A stretch of 64,000 bases of DNA from a virus. Under the pieces are notes generated by a model, which had not been told where the DNA came from, did not search any database, and was given only the letters and a program-made list of their open reading frames with translations. Where the stretch lies: IMG/VR virus record IMGVR_UViG_3300035666_000004, positions 57,825 to 121,824 of that record. One strand, written 5' to 3'. The first letter of the stretch is position 1; the number at the start of each line of letters is the position of its first letter. Both the position numbers and the translations under genes were made by a program. Positions 40,468 to 48,333 of this stretch are shown here, in pieces.

Positions 40468-42639
40468 TTAATATATCTCTCGCCATTGTAATCCAGCTGA
40501 TATATTTGTGGCTTTTGTATCAATATTTTTAACAATTATGACATAAACTTCCGAGTTAGTAGAATCAAAATTTTGCACTATATAGTTCTTTTTAGCCGAA
40601 CTTGGAATTACTGCATTTGAATCGCTTCCAGCCTTACTTCCGCCTTGTGACGCAGATGCTGCAAACCCAACGCTTAGTATGTCTGCATTTGTATATCCAG
40701 TCGCATTAGCTAGATATTCAACGCCACTTTCAGAGTTAGTACTGGTCCACACTCCAGCTCCACCTGTTAAGTTAGACGCATTTTGTAATTTTGCTATAGA
40801 AAATTGAACGTTACCAGAATCAGTGAAAACTGTAACTTGTCCTAGTCTAGCTAACATACGATTTAAATATGTTTTATAATTATTTTTCAATCTAATTGCT
40901 AATATTGGTAAAGTTTGACCTGTGCCCAAAAGTCTTGGTGTGGGACTTGCAAGCGCCCAATCAATTCCAGCCTCAACATATCCGCCTTCACTAACAACTG
41001 TACTACAAATTTGATCCATATATGCACCAGTTGTAACTCCGGTGTTAAATATTTCGCAGCGAACTGGCAAATTTGGATTACTCATATAAACTGTAGTAAG
41101 ATTATTTTCGCCATCAAAATGATGCGCCTCAATATATTTACCCTCATGAGAAAACCCAACCCTGACTCTTCCCACGCCAAGCCATTGAAAATCTATAAAA
41201 AGCAACTGAGTTTTTGTAATATCTAAGTTTAAAGAACTAATTCCAGTTCCATCGCACTTGTCAACATTCCAATTTAACTGAGAAACTCTATTTTCATTGA
41301 CGGCACCATTAATATAGCTTCTTAAGACAATATTTAAGGTTCCGTTTCCGGTTTGTTCAAAGTAAATTCCATTATTATCATCAAACAGCCCAGTTCTTTT
41401 TGTCACCCCTGAAGTACTTGAATAAAAATTAAAGGATGACATTATTAGCTGGCTTTTTCCTGGCATATAATGATGATAGCATTTGGTCTGGTGTATCGCC
41501 TTACTATTAACATCACTGCTGGTAGTCAATCTCGCGCATGCTTTATTTGATTGAAATGAAATAGTTCCACCATTTAATGTATAGTCTATGAAATTTGGGT
41601 CTATTCCGTAGAGATGTTTATAGTCTCCAAGGGTATACGGCTCGCTCACTCTTTGTCTTGCAAAAGCATCTAGTGTGCCGACCCCAGGAGTTGTAAAAAC
41701 AGATCCGGATACTACCCACGGATTTGTTCCTTGATTTGCAGTAACTGTTCCGTTTACAGTTTGAGTTGCCGGGAAATTACCAACATCAACTGTTCCGTTT
41801 ACAGTTTGAGTTGCCGGGAAATTACCAACATCAACTGTTCCGTTTACAGTTTGAGTTGCCGGGAAATTACCAACATCAACTGTTCCGTTTACTGTTTGTG
41901 TAGCTGGGAAATTACCAACATCAACTGTTCCGTTTACTGTTTGTGTAGCTGGGAAATTACCAACATCAACTGTTCCGTTTACTGTTTGTGTAGCTGGGAA
42001 ATTACCAACATCAACTGTTCCGTTTACTGTTTGTGTAGCTGGGAAATTACCAACATCAATGGAAGAGTTTAAAAAATATACGTCTAACCCAATATCAGTT
42101 CCAACAGTATGCGATGTTAAAAAATTGGTTCCGTCTCCAAGACGAACAGAATCATTTGTATGTGTAAGATCAACGTCTAGGCTAACTTCTGGCTTAATTG
42201 TAATATTTGCATCAACAGCAAGTCTATTAACTCCATTTTCATCTGCTACAAATTCTGCATACTGACCATATTTATCTACGAGGATTGATCTTTTTGCATT
42301 TATTGGATCTTCTGCATGACTAGCTCTTTCAAAAATCTCCATTCCCATCGGATTTCTTTGTTGTTCCCAAGCAGTTAAGGTTCCGCCGGAGTACGAAGTA
42401 GGATTGGAAAATGTGGCCATGTCTTTTCCAACTGGACCGACTTGAATCTGAGTGTCAGAGATAACTCTCTTAATTTCAAGCTCTAGTTGTTCTAAGCCTG
42501 TTTTATTTAAATATACCAATTGTTTAGGATGTAATAATCCTTGAGTATCTGGTACTGTAATTATATGATTTGAAACTTGAATCGGATTGGCTAAAAATGT
42601 AGGCCACCGTCTATCAAACGACGAAGTTAACTTGCTCAT
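40468..42639 (-). CDS. Tail fibre-like structural protein with seven identical 15-residue repeats
   Basis: About 723 aa. I use the ATG at 42639 (MSKLTSSFDRRW), because the longer frame would need a TTG. Residues about 195-300 are seven tandem copies of a 15-residue unit (DVGNFPATQTVNGTV), a beta-repeat also seen in other phage tail proteins. The C-terminal 400 residues form a beta-rich, concanavalin-like or fibre head region (RTGLFDDNNGIYFEQTGNG, VRVGFSHEGKYIEAHHFDGE). A late motif lies 76 bases upstream. It is likely a virion adhesin or head/tail decoration protein outside the main fibre cluster. Confidence 0.7.
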   Translation of the reverse strand: MSKLTSSFDRRWPTFLANPIQVSNHIITVPDTQGLLHPKQLVYLNKTGLEQLELEIKRVISDTQIQVGPVGKDMATFSNPTSYSGGTLTAWEQQRNPMGMEIFERASHAEDPINAKRSILVDKYGQYAEFVADENGVNRLAVDANITIKPEVSLDVDLTHTNDSVRLGDGTNFLTSHTVGTDIGLDVYFLNSSIDVGNFPATQTVNGTVDVGNFPATQTVNGTVDVGNFPATQTVNGTVDVGNFPATQTVNGTVDVGNFPATQTVNGTVDVGNFPATQTVNGTVDVGNFPATQTVNGTVTANQGTNPWVVSGSVFTTPGVGTLDAFARQRVSEPYTLGDYKHLYGIDPNFIDYTLNGGTISFQSNKACARLTTSSDVNSKAIHQTKCYHHYMPGKSQLIMSSFNFYSSTSGVTKRTGLFDDNNGIYFEQTGNGTLNIVLRSYINGAVNENRVSQLNWNVDKCDGTGISSLNLDITKTQLLFIDFQWLGVGRVRVGFSHEGKYIEAHHFDGENNLTTVYMSNPNLPVRCEIFNTGVTTGAYMDQICSTVVSEGGYVEAGIDWALASPTPRLLGTGQTLPILAIRLKNNYKTYLNRMLARLGQVTVFTDSGNVQFSIAKLQNASNLTGGAGVWTSTNSESGVEYLANATGYTNADILSVGFAASASQGGSKAGSDSNAVIPSSAKKNYIVQNFDSTNSEVYVIIVKNIDTKATNISAGLQWREIY
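41746..42060 (-). repeat. Seven tandem 45-bp coding repeats in two sequence classes
   Basis: Units 41746-41880 (three copies) share ACAGTTTGAGTTGCCGGG; units 41881-42060 (four copies) share ACTGTTTGTGTAGCTGGG (plus-strand spelling). The two classes differ at silent sites but encode the same peptide, showing two separate rounds of unit duplication. Confidence 0.95.
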
Positions 42640-42715
42640 AATAAAATTTCCCCAACCCAATGAAATTATTCATTTATGCCCCACGGCATTACTAAACCAA
42701 TGTCTAGCTAATTAA

Positions 42716-42723
42716 AGATTAGG
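42716..42723 (-). promoter_or_regulatory. Late promoter core motif, copy 8
   Basis: CCTAATCT followed by TTAATTAGC, 76 bases upstream of the ATG at 42639 and 40 bases after the stop of the last tetrad gene of this strand. Confidence 0.6.
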
Positions 42724-42763
42724 GTACTATTATTTTTTAATTTTAATTAATGTAATTAATGAT

Positions 42764-42961
42764 TTAAATGCGTTTTGAAGTCTGAATATATCTTTGCGCC
42801 TGTTCTTTGGTTTCTTTATATAAAACATCAAATAACATACTGCCGAGATTTGAATATGATTTTGAATAAATACTATAGGATGGCATGTTGCAATATTTTG
42901 AATACAGCCTGCTTCTGAAACTAGTAAGGTGTGCGCTCCCCAATGCTTCTCGTTTTTCCAT
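42764..42961 (-). CDS. Tetrad-family small protein, minus-strand copy 3
   Basis: 65 aa, MEKREAL start. In register at residues 7, 15, 19, 23, 31, 39, 43, 47 and 59 but serine-rich and less regular (RSRL, YSKY, YSNL, GSML, FDVL). Last gene of the AAA+/VWA operon. Function unknown. Confidence 0.7.
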   Translation of the reverse strand: MEKREALGSAHLTSFRSRLYSKYCNMPSYSIYSKSYSNLGSMLFDVLYKETKEQAQRYIQTSKRI

Positions 42962-42962
42962 C

Positions 42963-43154
42963 TTATTTGCCTATTTTTTCTTCATATAATTGTTGGTGAG
43001 TTTGATCTCTTAATTCGTACCAGAGCGTGATGTCTTTTAATTGCTCCCAAATTTGGGCATACATTTGATCTGATATTGTGGAATGGAGCCACATATACAG
43101 TTCGTCCCTAAATCTCTCTCTTAGTTTATCCCGAAACTGCTCTCTTTTTCTCAT
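42963..43154 (-). CDS. Tetrad-family small protein, minus-strand copy 2
   Basis: 63 aa, MRKREQF start. Nine tetrads (RDKL, RERF, RDEL, YMWL, HSTI, SDQM, YAQI, WEQL), then a shift and YELRDQTHQQLY. Gap of one base to the next gene. Function unknown. Confidence 0.8.
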   Translation of the reverse strand: MRKREQFRDKLRERFRDELYMWLHSTISDQMYAQIWEQLKDITLWYELRDQTHQQLYEEKIGK

Positions 43155-43346
43155 TTATGTATTTTTCTTTTGGGTTTCGTGACAGATTTGTTCACATATT
43201 TGATCAATCAATTCTGCATTGATTTCATATATTTCTTCCCAAGTCCCTTCTAAAACATTATCAATAACGTCACCATATACGTTTCTATCAATCATTTCAT
43301 ATAAATGATCTTTGATTTTTCTATATATCTGATGACGTTTTTTCAT
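43155..43346 (-). CDS. Tetrad-family small protein, minus-strand copy 1
   Basis: 63 aa, MKKRHQI start at 43346; a longer in-frame start at 43403 lies inside the VWA gene and is rejected. Units RHQI, YRKI, KDHL, YEMI, DRNV, YGDV, IDNV, WEEI keep the register. It begins 7 bases after the VWA stop, so it is co-transcribed with the AAA+/VWA pair. Function unknown. Confidence 0.8.
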   Translation of the reverse strand: MKKRHQIYRKIKDHLYEMIDRNVYGDVIDNVLEGTWEEIYEINAELIDQICEQICHETQKKNT

Positions 43347-43353
43347 TGTATGC

Positions 43354-44460
43354 CTACAATCTGATAACTTTGCCGAAATCGCCTGGTGGATTTTGTGACC
43401 CAACTCCTACCCAAATAAAGGGAATGCCTGGATTTGTCGGCGTGTCTGCGCAATCAAAATCACCGAAATATATAATAGCGTCACATTTTCTTTTTACGCA
43501 TTCGTCAATTGCTGGTTGATATGCAGTTCCACCGCTACCAAATCTTTTTGTTAATACACCAGGTTTAGCTTTTCCACCTTTAATTACATCAACTTTTTGC
43601 ACTTCAGAATCTGCGTGGACTAAGTAAGTGATCGTAGTATTTTTTGCTATAGATGATATTTCATTTAAGAATGATGAGTAAGCTTCGTCCGAGATTGACC
43701 CTGACGAATCAGTACATACACCAAGTATTAAATTTCTTTTCTTTTTCTTGCCTGGTTGATCTAGCTCAAATCTTCTGTGAGTTTTAAGGCGTGTGCTTTT
43801 AGTTTGGACGTCCCTAGCCGATGAAACAAAGTTTCTTAAGAGCTGCTTCCAGCTAATTGTCGCTGGTTTATTTAAATTACCAATGATAGACTCTAATCCA
43901 TTCGGAACAAGCCCACCAGATGCCTTTATGGCTTGATTAACCTTGTCTTTAATAATCACTCTATCTAAATCGCCTTTTTCGCTTTCGTTCATTTCATCAT
44001 GATCGCTCATCCACGATGCTACTTCTTGCTTATCTGCTACTTCTGCCATTTCTTTGTAATAGTATTCCCAAGACTCTTTTGGCAAAAGTTTCTTCTTACA
44101 CATTTCTTCTGCCCACGCAAGCGTAATGCAATCTGATGGTAAATCAGAAATGTGTTGGTTAATAGCGCAATCTTTTGCTATGTTTGTTAATTGATGATTA
44201 AGGATATCTCCAGCCCTATTGCCGATATGATCTAAAACCGCGTGTAAAACTTCGTGTTTTAACACAGCAATCTGTTGAGCATCGGTTAATGTTGCAAACC
44301 AGTCTGGATTTACTTTAAAGTAAAGCTCTTTGTTCTTAATACCTACGCAAGCTCTTTCAATTTTTGGATCATCATAAACGACTCTAGAGCCTAAAATAAA
44401 ATTAGCATAGAATCGTTCGGTATTAATTAACGTAAAAATTGGCTTTTCTAGTAAACCCAT
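43354..44460 (-). CDS. Metallopeptidase-like / VWA-domain protein
   Basis: 368 aa of the kind with an N-terminal zincin-like segment and C-terminal VWA-like domain. H69-E70-V-L-H73 (KHEVLHAVLDH) is an HExxH zinc site. The VWA part has the metal-ion adhesion motif DSSGS at about residue 250, GGTAYQP at about 311 and GDFDCAD at about 335. Such proteins commonly pair with MoxR-type AAA+ ATPases in bacteria and phages and are thought to act as chaperone or insertion partners. The AAA+ gene lies 24 bases upstream, in agreement. The substrate in this phage is unknown. Confidence 0.85.
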   Translation of the reverse strand: MGLLEKPIFTLINTERFYANFILGSRVVYDDPKIERACVGIKNKELYFKVNPDWFATLTDAQQIAVLKHEVLHAVLDHIGNRAGDILNHQLTNIAKDCAINQHISDLPSDCITLAWAEEMCKKKLLPKESWEYYYKEMAEVADKQEVASWMSDHDEMNESEKGDLDRVIIKDKVNQAIKASGGLVPNGLESIIGNLNKPATISWKQLLRNFVSSARDVQTKSTRLKTHRRFELDQPGKKKKRNLILGVCTDSSGSISDEAYSSFLNEISSIAKNTTITYLVHADSEVQKVDVIKGGKAKPGVLTKRFGSGGTAYQPAIDECVKRKCDAIIYFGDFDCADTPTNPGIPFIWVGVGSQNPPGDFGKVIRL

Positions 44461-44483
44461 GGAAATCTCCTATTATAATAATA

Positions 44484-45542
44484 TTATGCTTTTTCAAACT
44501 GAGCTGCGTATTCGGGGTCATTTAAGAGATCATTTTTTCCATGGAAATTGCCAAGTTTTCCTAATCCGACAAAGGCTTTCATAGCTAACTCAATTGGGAT
44601 ATCTAGTAGAAATTGCTTTAGATTATCAATAGACATATCTGCTGAAAGGAGGTGAGGGTTGCTCTCTAGTTTAGCAAATAATTCATCAATTGGCTGATTA
44701 AGAACATCCATGCGAACATTGCTAGCACTTGCCGTGATATCTAATACTTTATTTCTAGCAATTTTTTTGTAGTTTTTAAGAATGTCATTAAGGCTTAATC
44801 CTGTTTCTTGCTTAGCTTTGTGTGTTAATCTAGCCGCTGCTGCAACCGGCCCTACAATACCTGAATATAATTCATATCTTAGACTATCATCTAATCCTTC
44901 TTCTAAATCAAGGGCGCCAACGCTTTCAAGCCAAGCTCTAGGGTCTCTTGTAACCATTGACATATCAAGTCTTCCGCCTTCTTTTGCAGTAAGATTTAAC
45001 ATCTCAGGTTGTTCACGAATAAAAGAAGCAAGGCTAAATAATCCTCTGCTTTCTGCATAAACTAACCATTCTTCAGTTGTAGGAGTGAAATCAATATGAC
45101 AGAAACGAGATAGCCAAGCTGAGTCGCTTGTATCTGTTGTAGTGAATCTTTCTGATTGGTAGTTTCCAGCAGCAGCGATACGCCAACCCGGAGGTAATTT
45201 GTGTGTATGAATAGTTCCATTTTGCACAAAAGAATACATTGCTTGAATTACATCAGTCGGCGCTCTATTTAATTCATCTAAAAAGATAATTCCTTCACCC
45301 TCAGTAGGAAACCATTTAGGTTTTGCATGATAAACTTCGCCGTTTTCGCCTTTAACTAAGAGGCCAACTAAATCGCCCACATCTTGAGTAGCCGTGTGTA
45401 AAACTCTTAATTGTAAGTTGTTCTTTACGCAATACTGATTCCAAAACTGTGTCTTTCCAACACCTTGACTGCCCCAAAAGAATGGAACAATTCGGTTTTT
45501 TAATAGAAAAGGAATAGCTTTGTTGATTTCAGAAATATTCAT
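44484..45542 (-). CDS. MoxR-type AAA+ ATPase
   Basis: 352 aa from the ATG at 45542 (MNISEINKAIPF), 6 bases after GGAGG; a start at 45566 would overlap the promoter -10. Walker A GSQGVGKT at residues 24-31, Walker B IIFLDE at 85-90, sensor-1 region AAAGN at about 123-127 and an arginine in WLSRF that may serve as the finger. Members of this group form hexamers that remodel a partner, usually the VWA protein encoded next door. It is led by a good sigma70-like promoter, so it is probably an early function. Confidence 0.85.
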   Translation of the reverse strand: MNISEINKAIPFLLKNRIVPFFWGSQGVGKTQFWNQYCVKNNLQLRVLHTATQDVGDLVGLLVKGENGEVYHAKPKWFPTEGEGIIFLDELNRAPTDVIQAMYSFVQNGTIHTHKLPPGWRIAAAGNYQSERFTTTDTSDSAWLSRFCHIDFTPTTEEWLVYAESRGLFSLASFIREQPEMLNLTAKEGGRLDMSMVTRDPRAWLESVGALDLEEGLDDSLRYELYSGIVGPVAAAARLTHKAKQETGLSLNDILKNYKKIARNKVLDITASASNVRMDVLNQPIDELFAKLESNPHLLSADMSIDNLKQFLLDIPIELAMKAFVGLGKLGNFHGKNDLLNDPEYAAQFEKA

Positions 45543-45561
45543 CTGGACCTCCGTTTCAATT

Positions 45562-45590
45562 ATCATAACATTTTATTTTCGGTACGTCAA
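45562..45590 (-). promoter_or_regulatory. Sigma70-like promoter of the AAA+/VWA operon
   Basis: On the minus strand TTGACG (45590-45585), 17-base spacer, TATGAT (45567-45562). The ATG at 45542 follows after GGAGG. Confidence 0.7.
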
Positions 45591-45604
45591 CCTAAAAAAA
45601 CTTA

Positions 45605-45632
45605 TTGCAAATTGTTTTATTTGTGCTACATT
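45605..45632 (+). promoter_or_regulatory. Sigma70-like promoter, rightward island 3
   Basis: TTGCAA (45605-45610), 16-base spacer, TACATT (45627-45632); AAAAAGGAGC precedes the ATG at 45666. It is divergent from the AAA+ promoter. Confidence 0.55.
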
Positions 45633-45665
45633 TAATATGTACCATTTAACAAAAAGGAGCATAAA

Positions 45666-46292
45666 ATGGATAACAAAATTACTGAACTTACCCCAGAACA
45701 AGAAGCGTTATTTCCAGCTTATTTGGAAAAATTCAGAAATATCGGCCTATCAACTACTCCAACAAATAGACAAAAGGCTGAAGAGGCTTTAACAAAAGCT
45801 TATGCTTATTTATCTAAAACTGATCCTAATTTATGCGTTCCAAATCCAGAAATCATCTGGGCAGAAAGCCCAATGGCAGGCGCAGTTCTTGCTGCTCAAC
45901 ACGCTAAAGGCGATCTTAACGTAACAGATTCAGAAGTGCAAGATCAAGCTTGGCGAGCTTCTTATGGTTCATTCGAGGCATACTGGGTGAGTACTTATTC
46001 ATTTATCTGCAATGAGCTTCCAGTAGAAAAAGACGAGCTTATCGACATCGTTATGGAAATCATCAATGAGTGCGGCGTGTACTGGACATATAAAGATTTG
46101 GTTATCCTTACTCCAAAGCCAACTTTTATCGGAATGAAAGACGGAAAATTACACAACTCTAAAGGGCTAGCTTTAGCATATCCAGATGGAAACGGAATCT
46201 ATGCTGTAAATGGTTCTAGAAAAAACTCTTTAATTGAAGCTACGTTAGAACAAAGAGCTAACAGCTTAATTGGTTCAACTTCAGAAGATTAA
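45666..46292 (+). CDS. DUF6745-like protein
   Basis: 208 aa. The C-terminal part (KLHNSKGLALAYPDGNGIYA, then VNGS) resembles the ending of DUF6745-type proteins found in actinobacteria and some phages, where a His-containing LH-x-x-x-GPA-x-x-YPDG-x-x-x-Y-x-x-x-G block is typical. The centre has NPEIIWAESPMAGA. The function of that family is not known to me. It has its own promoter and ribosome site and precedes a second cluster of tetrad-family genes. Confidence 0.6.
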   Translation: MDNKITELTPEQEALFPAYLEKFRNIGLSTTPTNRQKAEEALTKAYAYLSKTDPNLCVPNPEIIWAESPMAGAVLAAQHAKGDLNVTDSEVQDQAWRASYGSFEAYWVSTYSFICNELPVEKDELIDIVMEIINECGVYWTYKDLVILTPKPTFIGMKDGKLHNSKGLALAYPDGNGIYAVNGSRKNSLIEATLEQRANSLIGSTSED

Positions 46293-46315
46293 AATAAACA
46301 CGTATGAGGGTCGCC

Positions 46316-46507
46316 ATGAGGCAAAGAGATCAGATAAATAGAATAAGCAACAAGTATTTTGATCATATTGACGGCGACCTTTATAATGAAAATTTTCATT
46401 TAATATCAGATTATCTCCAATACATTTTATACATTGAGCGCTCACCAGTCGATAACATTGTTGACGAGCTATCCACATATATTGAGACTATGAATTTGGG
46501 GAATTGA
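46316..46507 (+). CDS. Tetrad-family small protein, second cluster, member 1
   Basis: 63 aa. I use the ATG at 46316 (MRQRDQI), with GAGGG 8 bases before it, rather than the one at 46304. Units are partly in register (RDQI, NKYF), then shift (SDYL, QYIL, NIVDEL, STYI). Function unknown. Confidence 0.75.
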   Translation: MRQRDQINRISNKYFDHIDGDLYNENFHLISDYLQYILYIERSPVDNIVDELSTYIETMNLGN

Positions 46508-46512
46508 TTTAA

Positions 46513-46710
46513 ATGAAAAAACGCAAGCAGATAGACGGAATCCTTTTTACGATTATTGAAAACAATCTTTACCATCAGGTATACTACGATGTCAATTCAA
46601 AAAATCGAGAAAAGATCTATACAGGAATTTACGAACTGCTTATGGATGAACTAAATGTTAAGTTAATAAATATTATTAACGATTTTATTAAATCGAGAAG
46701 AGCATCATGA
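46513..46710 (+). CDS. Tetrad-family small protein, second cluster, member 2
   Basis: 65 aa, MKKRKQI start. Fourteen tetrads with one exception (NSKN): ENNL, YHQV, YYDV, REKI, YTGI, MDEL, NVKL, NDFI. Function unknown. Confidence 0.8.
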   Translation: MKKRKQIDGILFTIIENNLYHQVYYDVNSKNREKIYTGIYELLMDELNVKLINIINDFIKSRRAS

Positions 46711-46904
46711 AAAAAAGGGTTCAGATACCTGATTTTTTAAATGAAAACATATGCGATCATCTTAGATATAGCATATATGTTCAAGTTGATGATACTATTT
46801 GGCGTGTAATACTATCTGAACTATATATAAAACTTCATGATAAGCTTAACAATACGTTAATTAATGAAACCTGGGATTATATTAAAATGGGGCCAAAAAT
46901 ATGA
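46707..46904 (+). CDS. Tetrad-family small protein, second cluster, member 3
   Basis: 65 aa. MKKRVQIP start shared with array member 16. Residues 4-59 hold fourteen tetrads with one exception (INET): PDFL, NENI, CDHL, RYSI, YVQV, LSEL, HDKL, NNTL. ATGA overlaps both sides. Function unknown. Confidence 0.85.
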   Translation: MKKRVQIPDFLNENICDHLRYSIYVQVDDTIWRVILSELYIKLHDKLNNTLINETWDYIKMGPKI

Positions 46905-47107
46905 AAAAGCGCATCCAATTTAATGATCCTCTATATAATATATTCTATCCTAAAATTAGAGATAGAGTTAGGCTTGAAATAAAATATAAAACTTTTGAAA
47001 AGATAAGCAAGAGACTCACTGGTGAGCTTAATTCGCAATTCTGGGGCCAAATTGGATATCAGATTGGTAAATACATCGAGGATAGGAGTTCAAGTGAGAA
47101 GGCGTGA
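46901..47107 (+). CDS. Tetrad-family small protein, second cluster, member 4
   Basis: 68 aa, MKKRIQF start. Fourteen tetrads with one exception (KYKT): NDPL, YPKI, RDRV, RLEI, SKRL, TGEL, NSQF, WGQI, GYQI, GKYI. The last 14 bases overlap the next gene. Function unknown. Confidence 0.8.
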   Translation: MKKRIQFNDPLYNIFYPKIRDRVRLEIKYKTFEKISKRLTGELNSQFWGQIGYQIGKYIEDRSSSEKA

Positions 47108-47276
47108 GCAGATTACTGATCAGCTTAGGGATAATGTTTGGGAATCTTTAAACGGGCAGCTCCAATATCAAATTGAACCAGATATCTATAATAGGCTGCA
47201 TGACGTTCTGTGCGAAGAAAAGAGATACAGACTCATAAGCCAATTATATTTATATTTAAGGACTAGGGTTAACTAA
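47094..47276 (+). CDS. Tetrad-family small protein, second cluster, member 5
   Basis: 60 aa from a GTG start (MRRREQI) inside the end of the preceding gene, with AGGAG upstream. Fourteen tetrads with one exception (CEEK): TDQL, RDNV, WESL, NGQL, QYQI, YNRL, ISQL, RTRV. Function unknown. Confidence 0.8.
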   Translation: MRRREQITDQLRDNVWESLNGQLQYQIEPDIYNRLHDVLCEEKRYRLISQLYLYLRTRVN

Positions 47277-47480
47277 ATGAGGAAACGAGAACAAATCACT
47301 AGTCAATTTTCATATCAACTTTGGGATAGACTTAGAGATGACATATACGTGCAACTGTATTCCTCATTTAATGAGGACATACACAATAAACTCAGGGACA
47401 ATCTTTGGCTTGAGCTGCAAATATTATTGTACGATAGAACGTATAGCTATTTGCAAAACTATATAGGCAAGAAGCAATGA
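47277..47480 (+). CDS. Tetrad-family small protein, second cluster, member 6
   Basis: 67 aa, MRKREQI start. Residues 4-63 are fifteen tetrads with one exception (YDRT): SYQL, WDRL, RDDI, YVQL, HNKL, RDNL, WLEL. Among the clearest examples that the N-terminal REQI is itself the first unit. Function unknown. Confidence 0.85.
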   Translation: MRKREQITSQFSYQLWDRLRDDIYVQLYSSFNEDIHNKLRDNLWLELQILLYDRTYSYLQNYIGKKQ

Positions 47481-47653
47481 AGAAGAATAAAATTATAGAA
47501 TTTAAATTAAGAGTTAGATTAAAAGAACAAATCACAAAATCTTGTGGTTCAGATTGTATCAGCACGTCAAGAAAAAAGCTAAGAGAATTATCATCTTACG
47601 ACTTATATAAAGCGGCTGTTGGAGAAATTGTCTCTGCTTCTGTGTCAAAATAA
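47477..47653 (+). CDS. Tetrad-family-like small protein, second cluster, member 7
   Basis: 58 aa with a changed start (MKKNKII). Residues 7, 11, 15, 19, 23, 27, 35, 43 and 51 are still non-polar (EFKL, RVRL, KEQI, RKKL, SYDL, VGEI). It has two cysteines. ATGA overlap with the gene before; a new promoter follows. Function unknown. Confidence 0.65.
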   Translation: MKKNKIIEFKLRVRLKEQITKSCGSDCISTSRKKLRELSSYDLYKAAVGEIVSASVSK

Positions 47654-47672
47654 ATATTTTTTAATATTTTTC

Positions 47673-47701
47673 TTGCTTTTAATATCAGATATTGGTAATC
47701 T
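47673..47701 (+). promoter_or_regulatory. Sigma70-like promoter with extended -10
   Basis: TTGCTT (47673-47678), 17-base spacer, TAATCT (47696-47701) with TTGG before it. GGAGG and the ATG at 47720 follow. Confidence 0.55.
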
Positions 47702-47719
47702 AGGTTTATTGGAGGCGTT

Positions 47720-48109
47720 ATGAAATTCAAAGCCGGAGATAGATTTATAGTTAAGGCAAGCGAGTCTGATTTAGGAGCCACTGGAAAAATAACTGGAATT
47801 GGGTTTAATTCTATACGCCAATCTGACGAATATAGATATGTTTGGGACCAGCAATTCGGCGGTTCTACTGGGAGCTGTGATACAGAAGTTGGGGATTCTA
47901 TGTGGGACATTATTGCGGCAGATATCCACACACATACATACACACATGTTTACACAATTCCTGAAGACAATTATACAATTTCAGTTGGAAACATCGTTTG
48001 GAACAATCCTACTTCCAACTCTACAAATTGTTCCCACGAATATAAAATGTATAATGGATTTACTGAAAGTTATGAATTTTGCATTAAATGCGATAAAAGA
48101 AAGATCTAG
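47720..48109 (+). CDS. Unknown 129-aa protein with possible zinc site
   Basis: The N-terminal part is a small beta domain (FKAGDRFIVKASESDLGATG, KITGIG). A His-rich patch (DIHTHTYTHVYT) lies in the middle. The C-terminus has C-S-H-E-Y ... C-I-K-C-D, which could bind zinc. No family recognised. It is the first gene of its own promoter unit and is followed by a tetrad gene. Confidence 0.65.
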   Translation: MKFKAGDRFIVKASESDLGATGKITGIGFNSIRQSDEYRYVWDQQFGGSTGSCDTEVGDSMWDIIAADIHTHTYTHVYTIPEDNYTISVGNIVWNNPTSNSTNCSHEYKMYNGFTESYEFCIKCDKRKI

Positions 48110-48113
48110 TAAT

Positions 48114-48332
48114 ATGAGGAAAAGAGAGCAGCCTAATAATTTGTTTTTTAACCAACTTGTCATAAAGCTTAGGGATCAAGCTGAAAACCAACTTTGTGAT
48201 AATTTAAGTTATCAACTACATGATAATCTTAAGCTTTACAAGATTTGTGAACAGTTTCGCAATACAGCTCTTAATATTATTCGTACACAATCATTAAATG
48301 ATATTGATAATAAATTAAAAAGAAAGGTTTAA
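48114..48332 (+). CDS. Tetrad-family small protein
   Basis: 72 aa, MRKREQP start (Pro for Ile at residue 7) at 48114; the longer in-frame reading from 47799 overlaps the previous gene and is rejected. Units FNQL, VIKL, ENQL, CDNL, SYQL, HDNL are in register. Function unknown. Confidence 0.75.
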   Translation: MRKREQPNNLFFNQLVIKLRDQAENQLCDNLSYQLHDNLKLYKICEQFRNTALNIIRTQSLNDIDNKLKRKV

Positions 48333-48333
48333 C

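Noticed and set aside
45543-45566. Upstream start (45566) for the AAA+ ATPase
   Set aside because: It lies on the promoter -10 and has no ribosome site; the ATG at 45542 has GGAGG at good distance.
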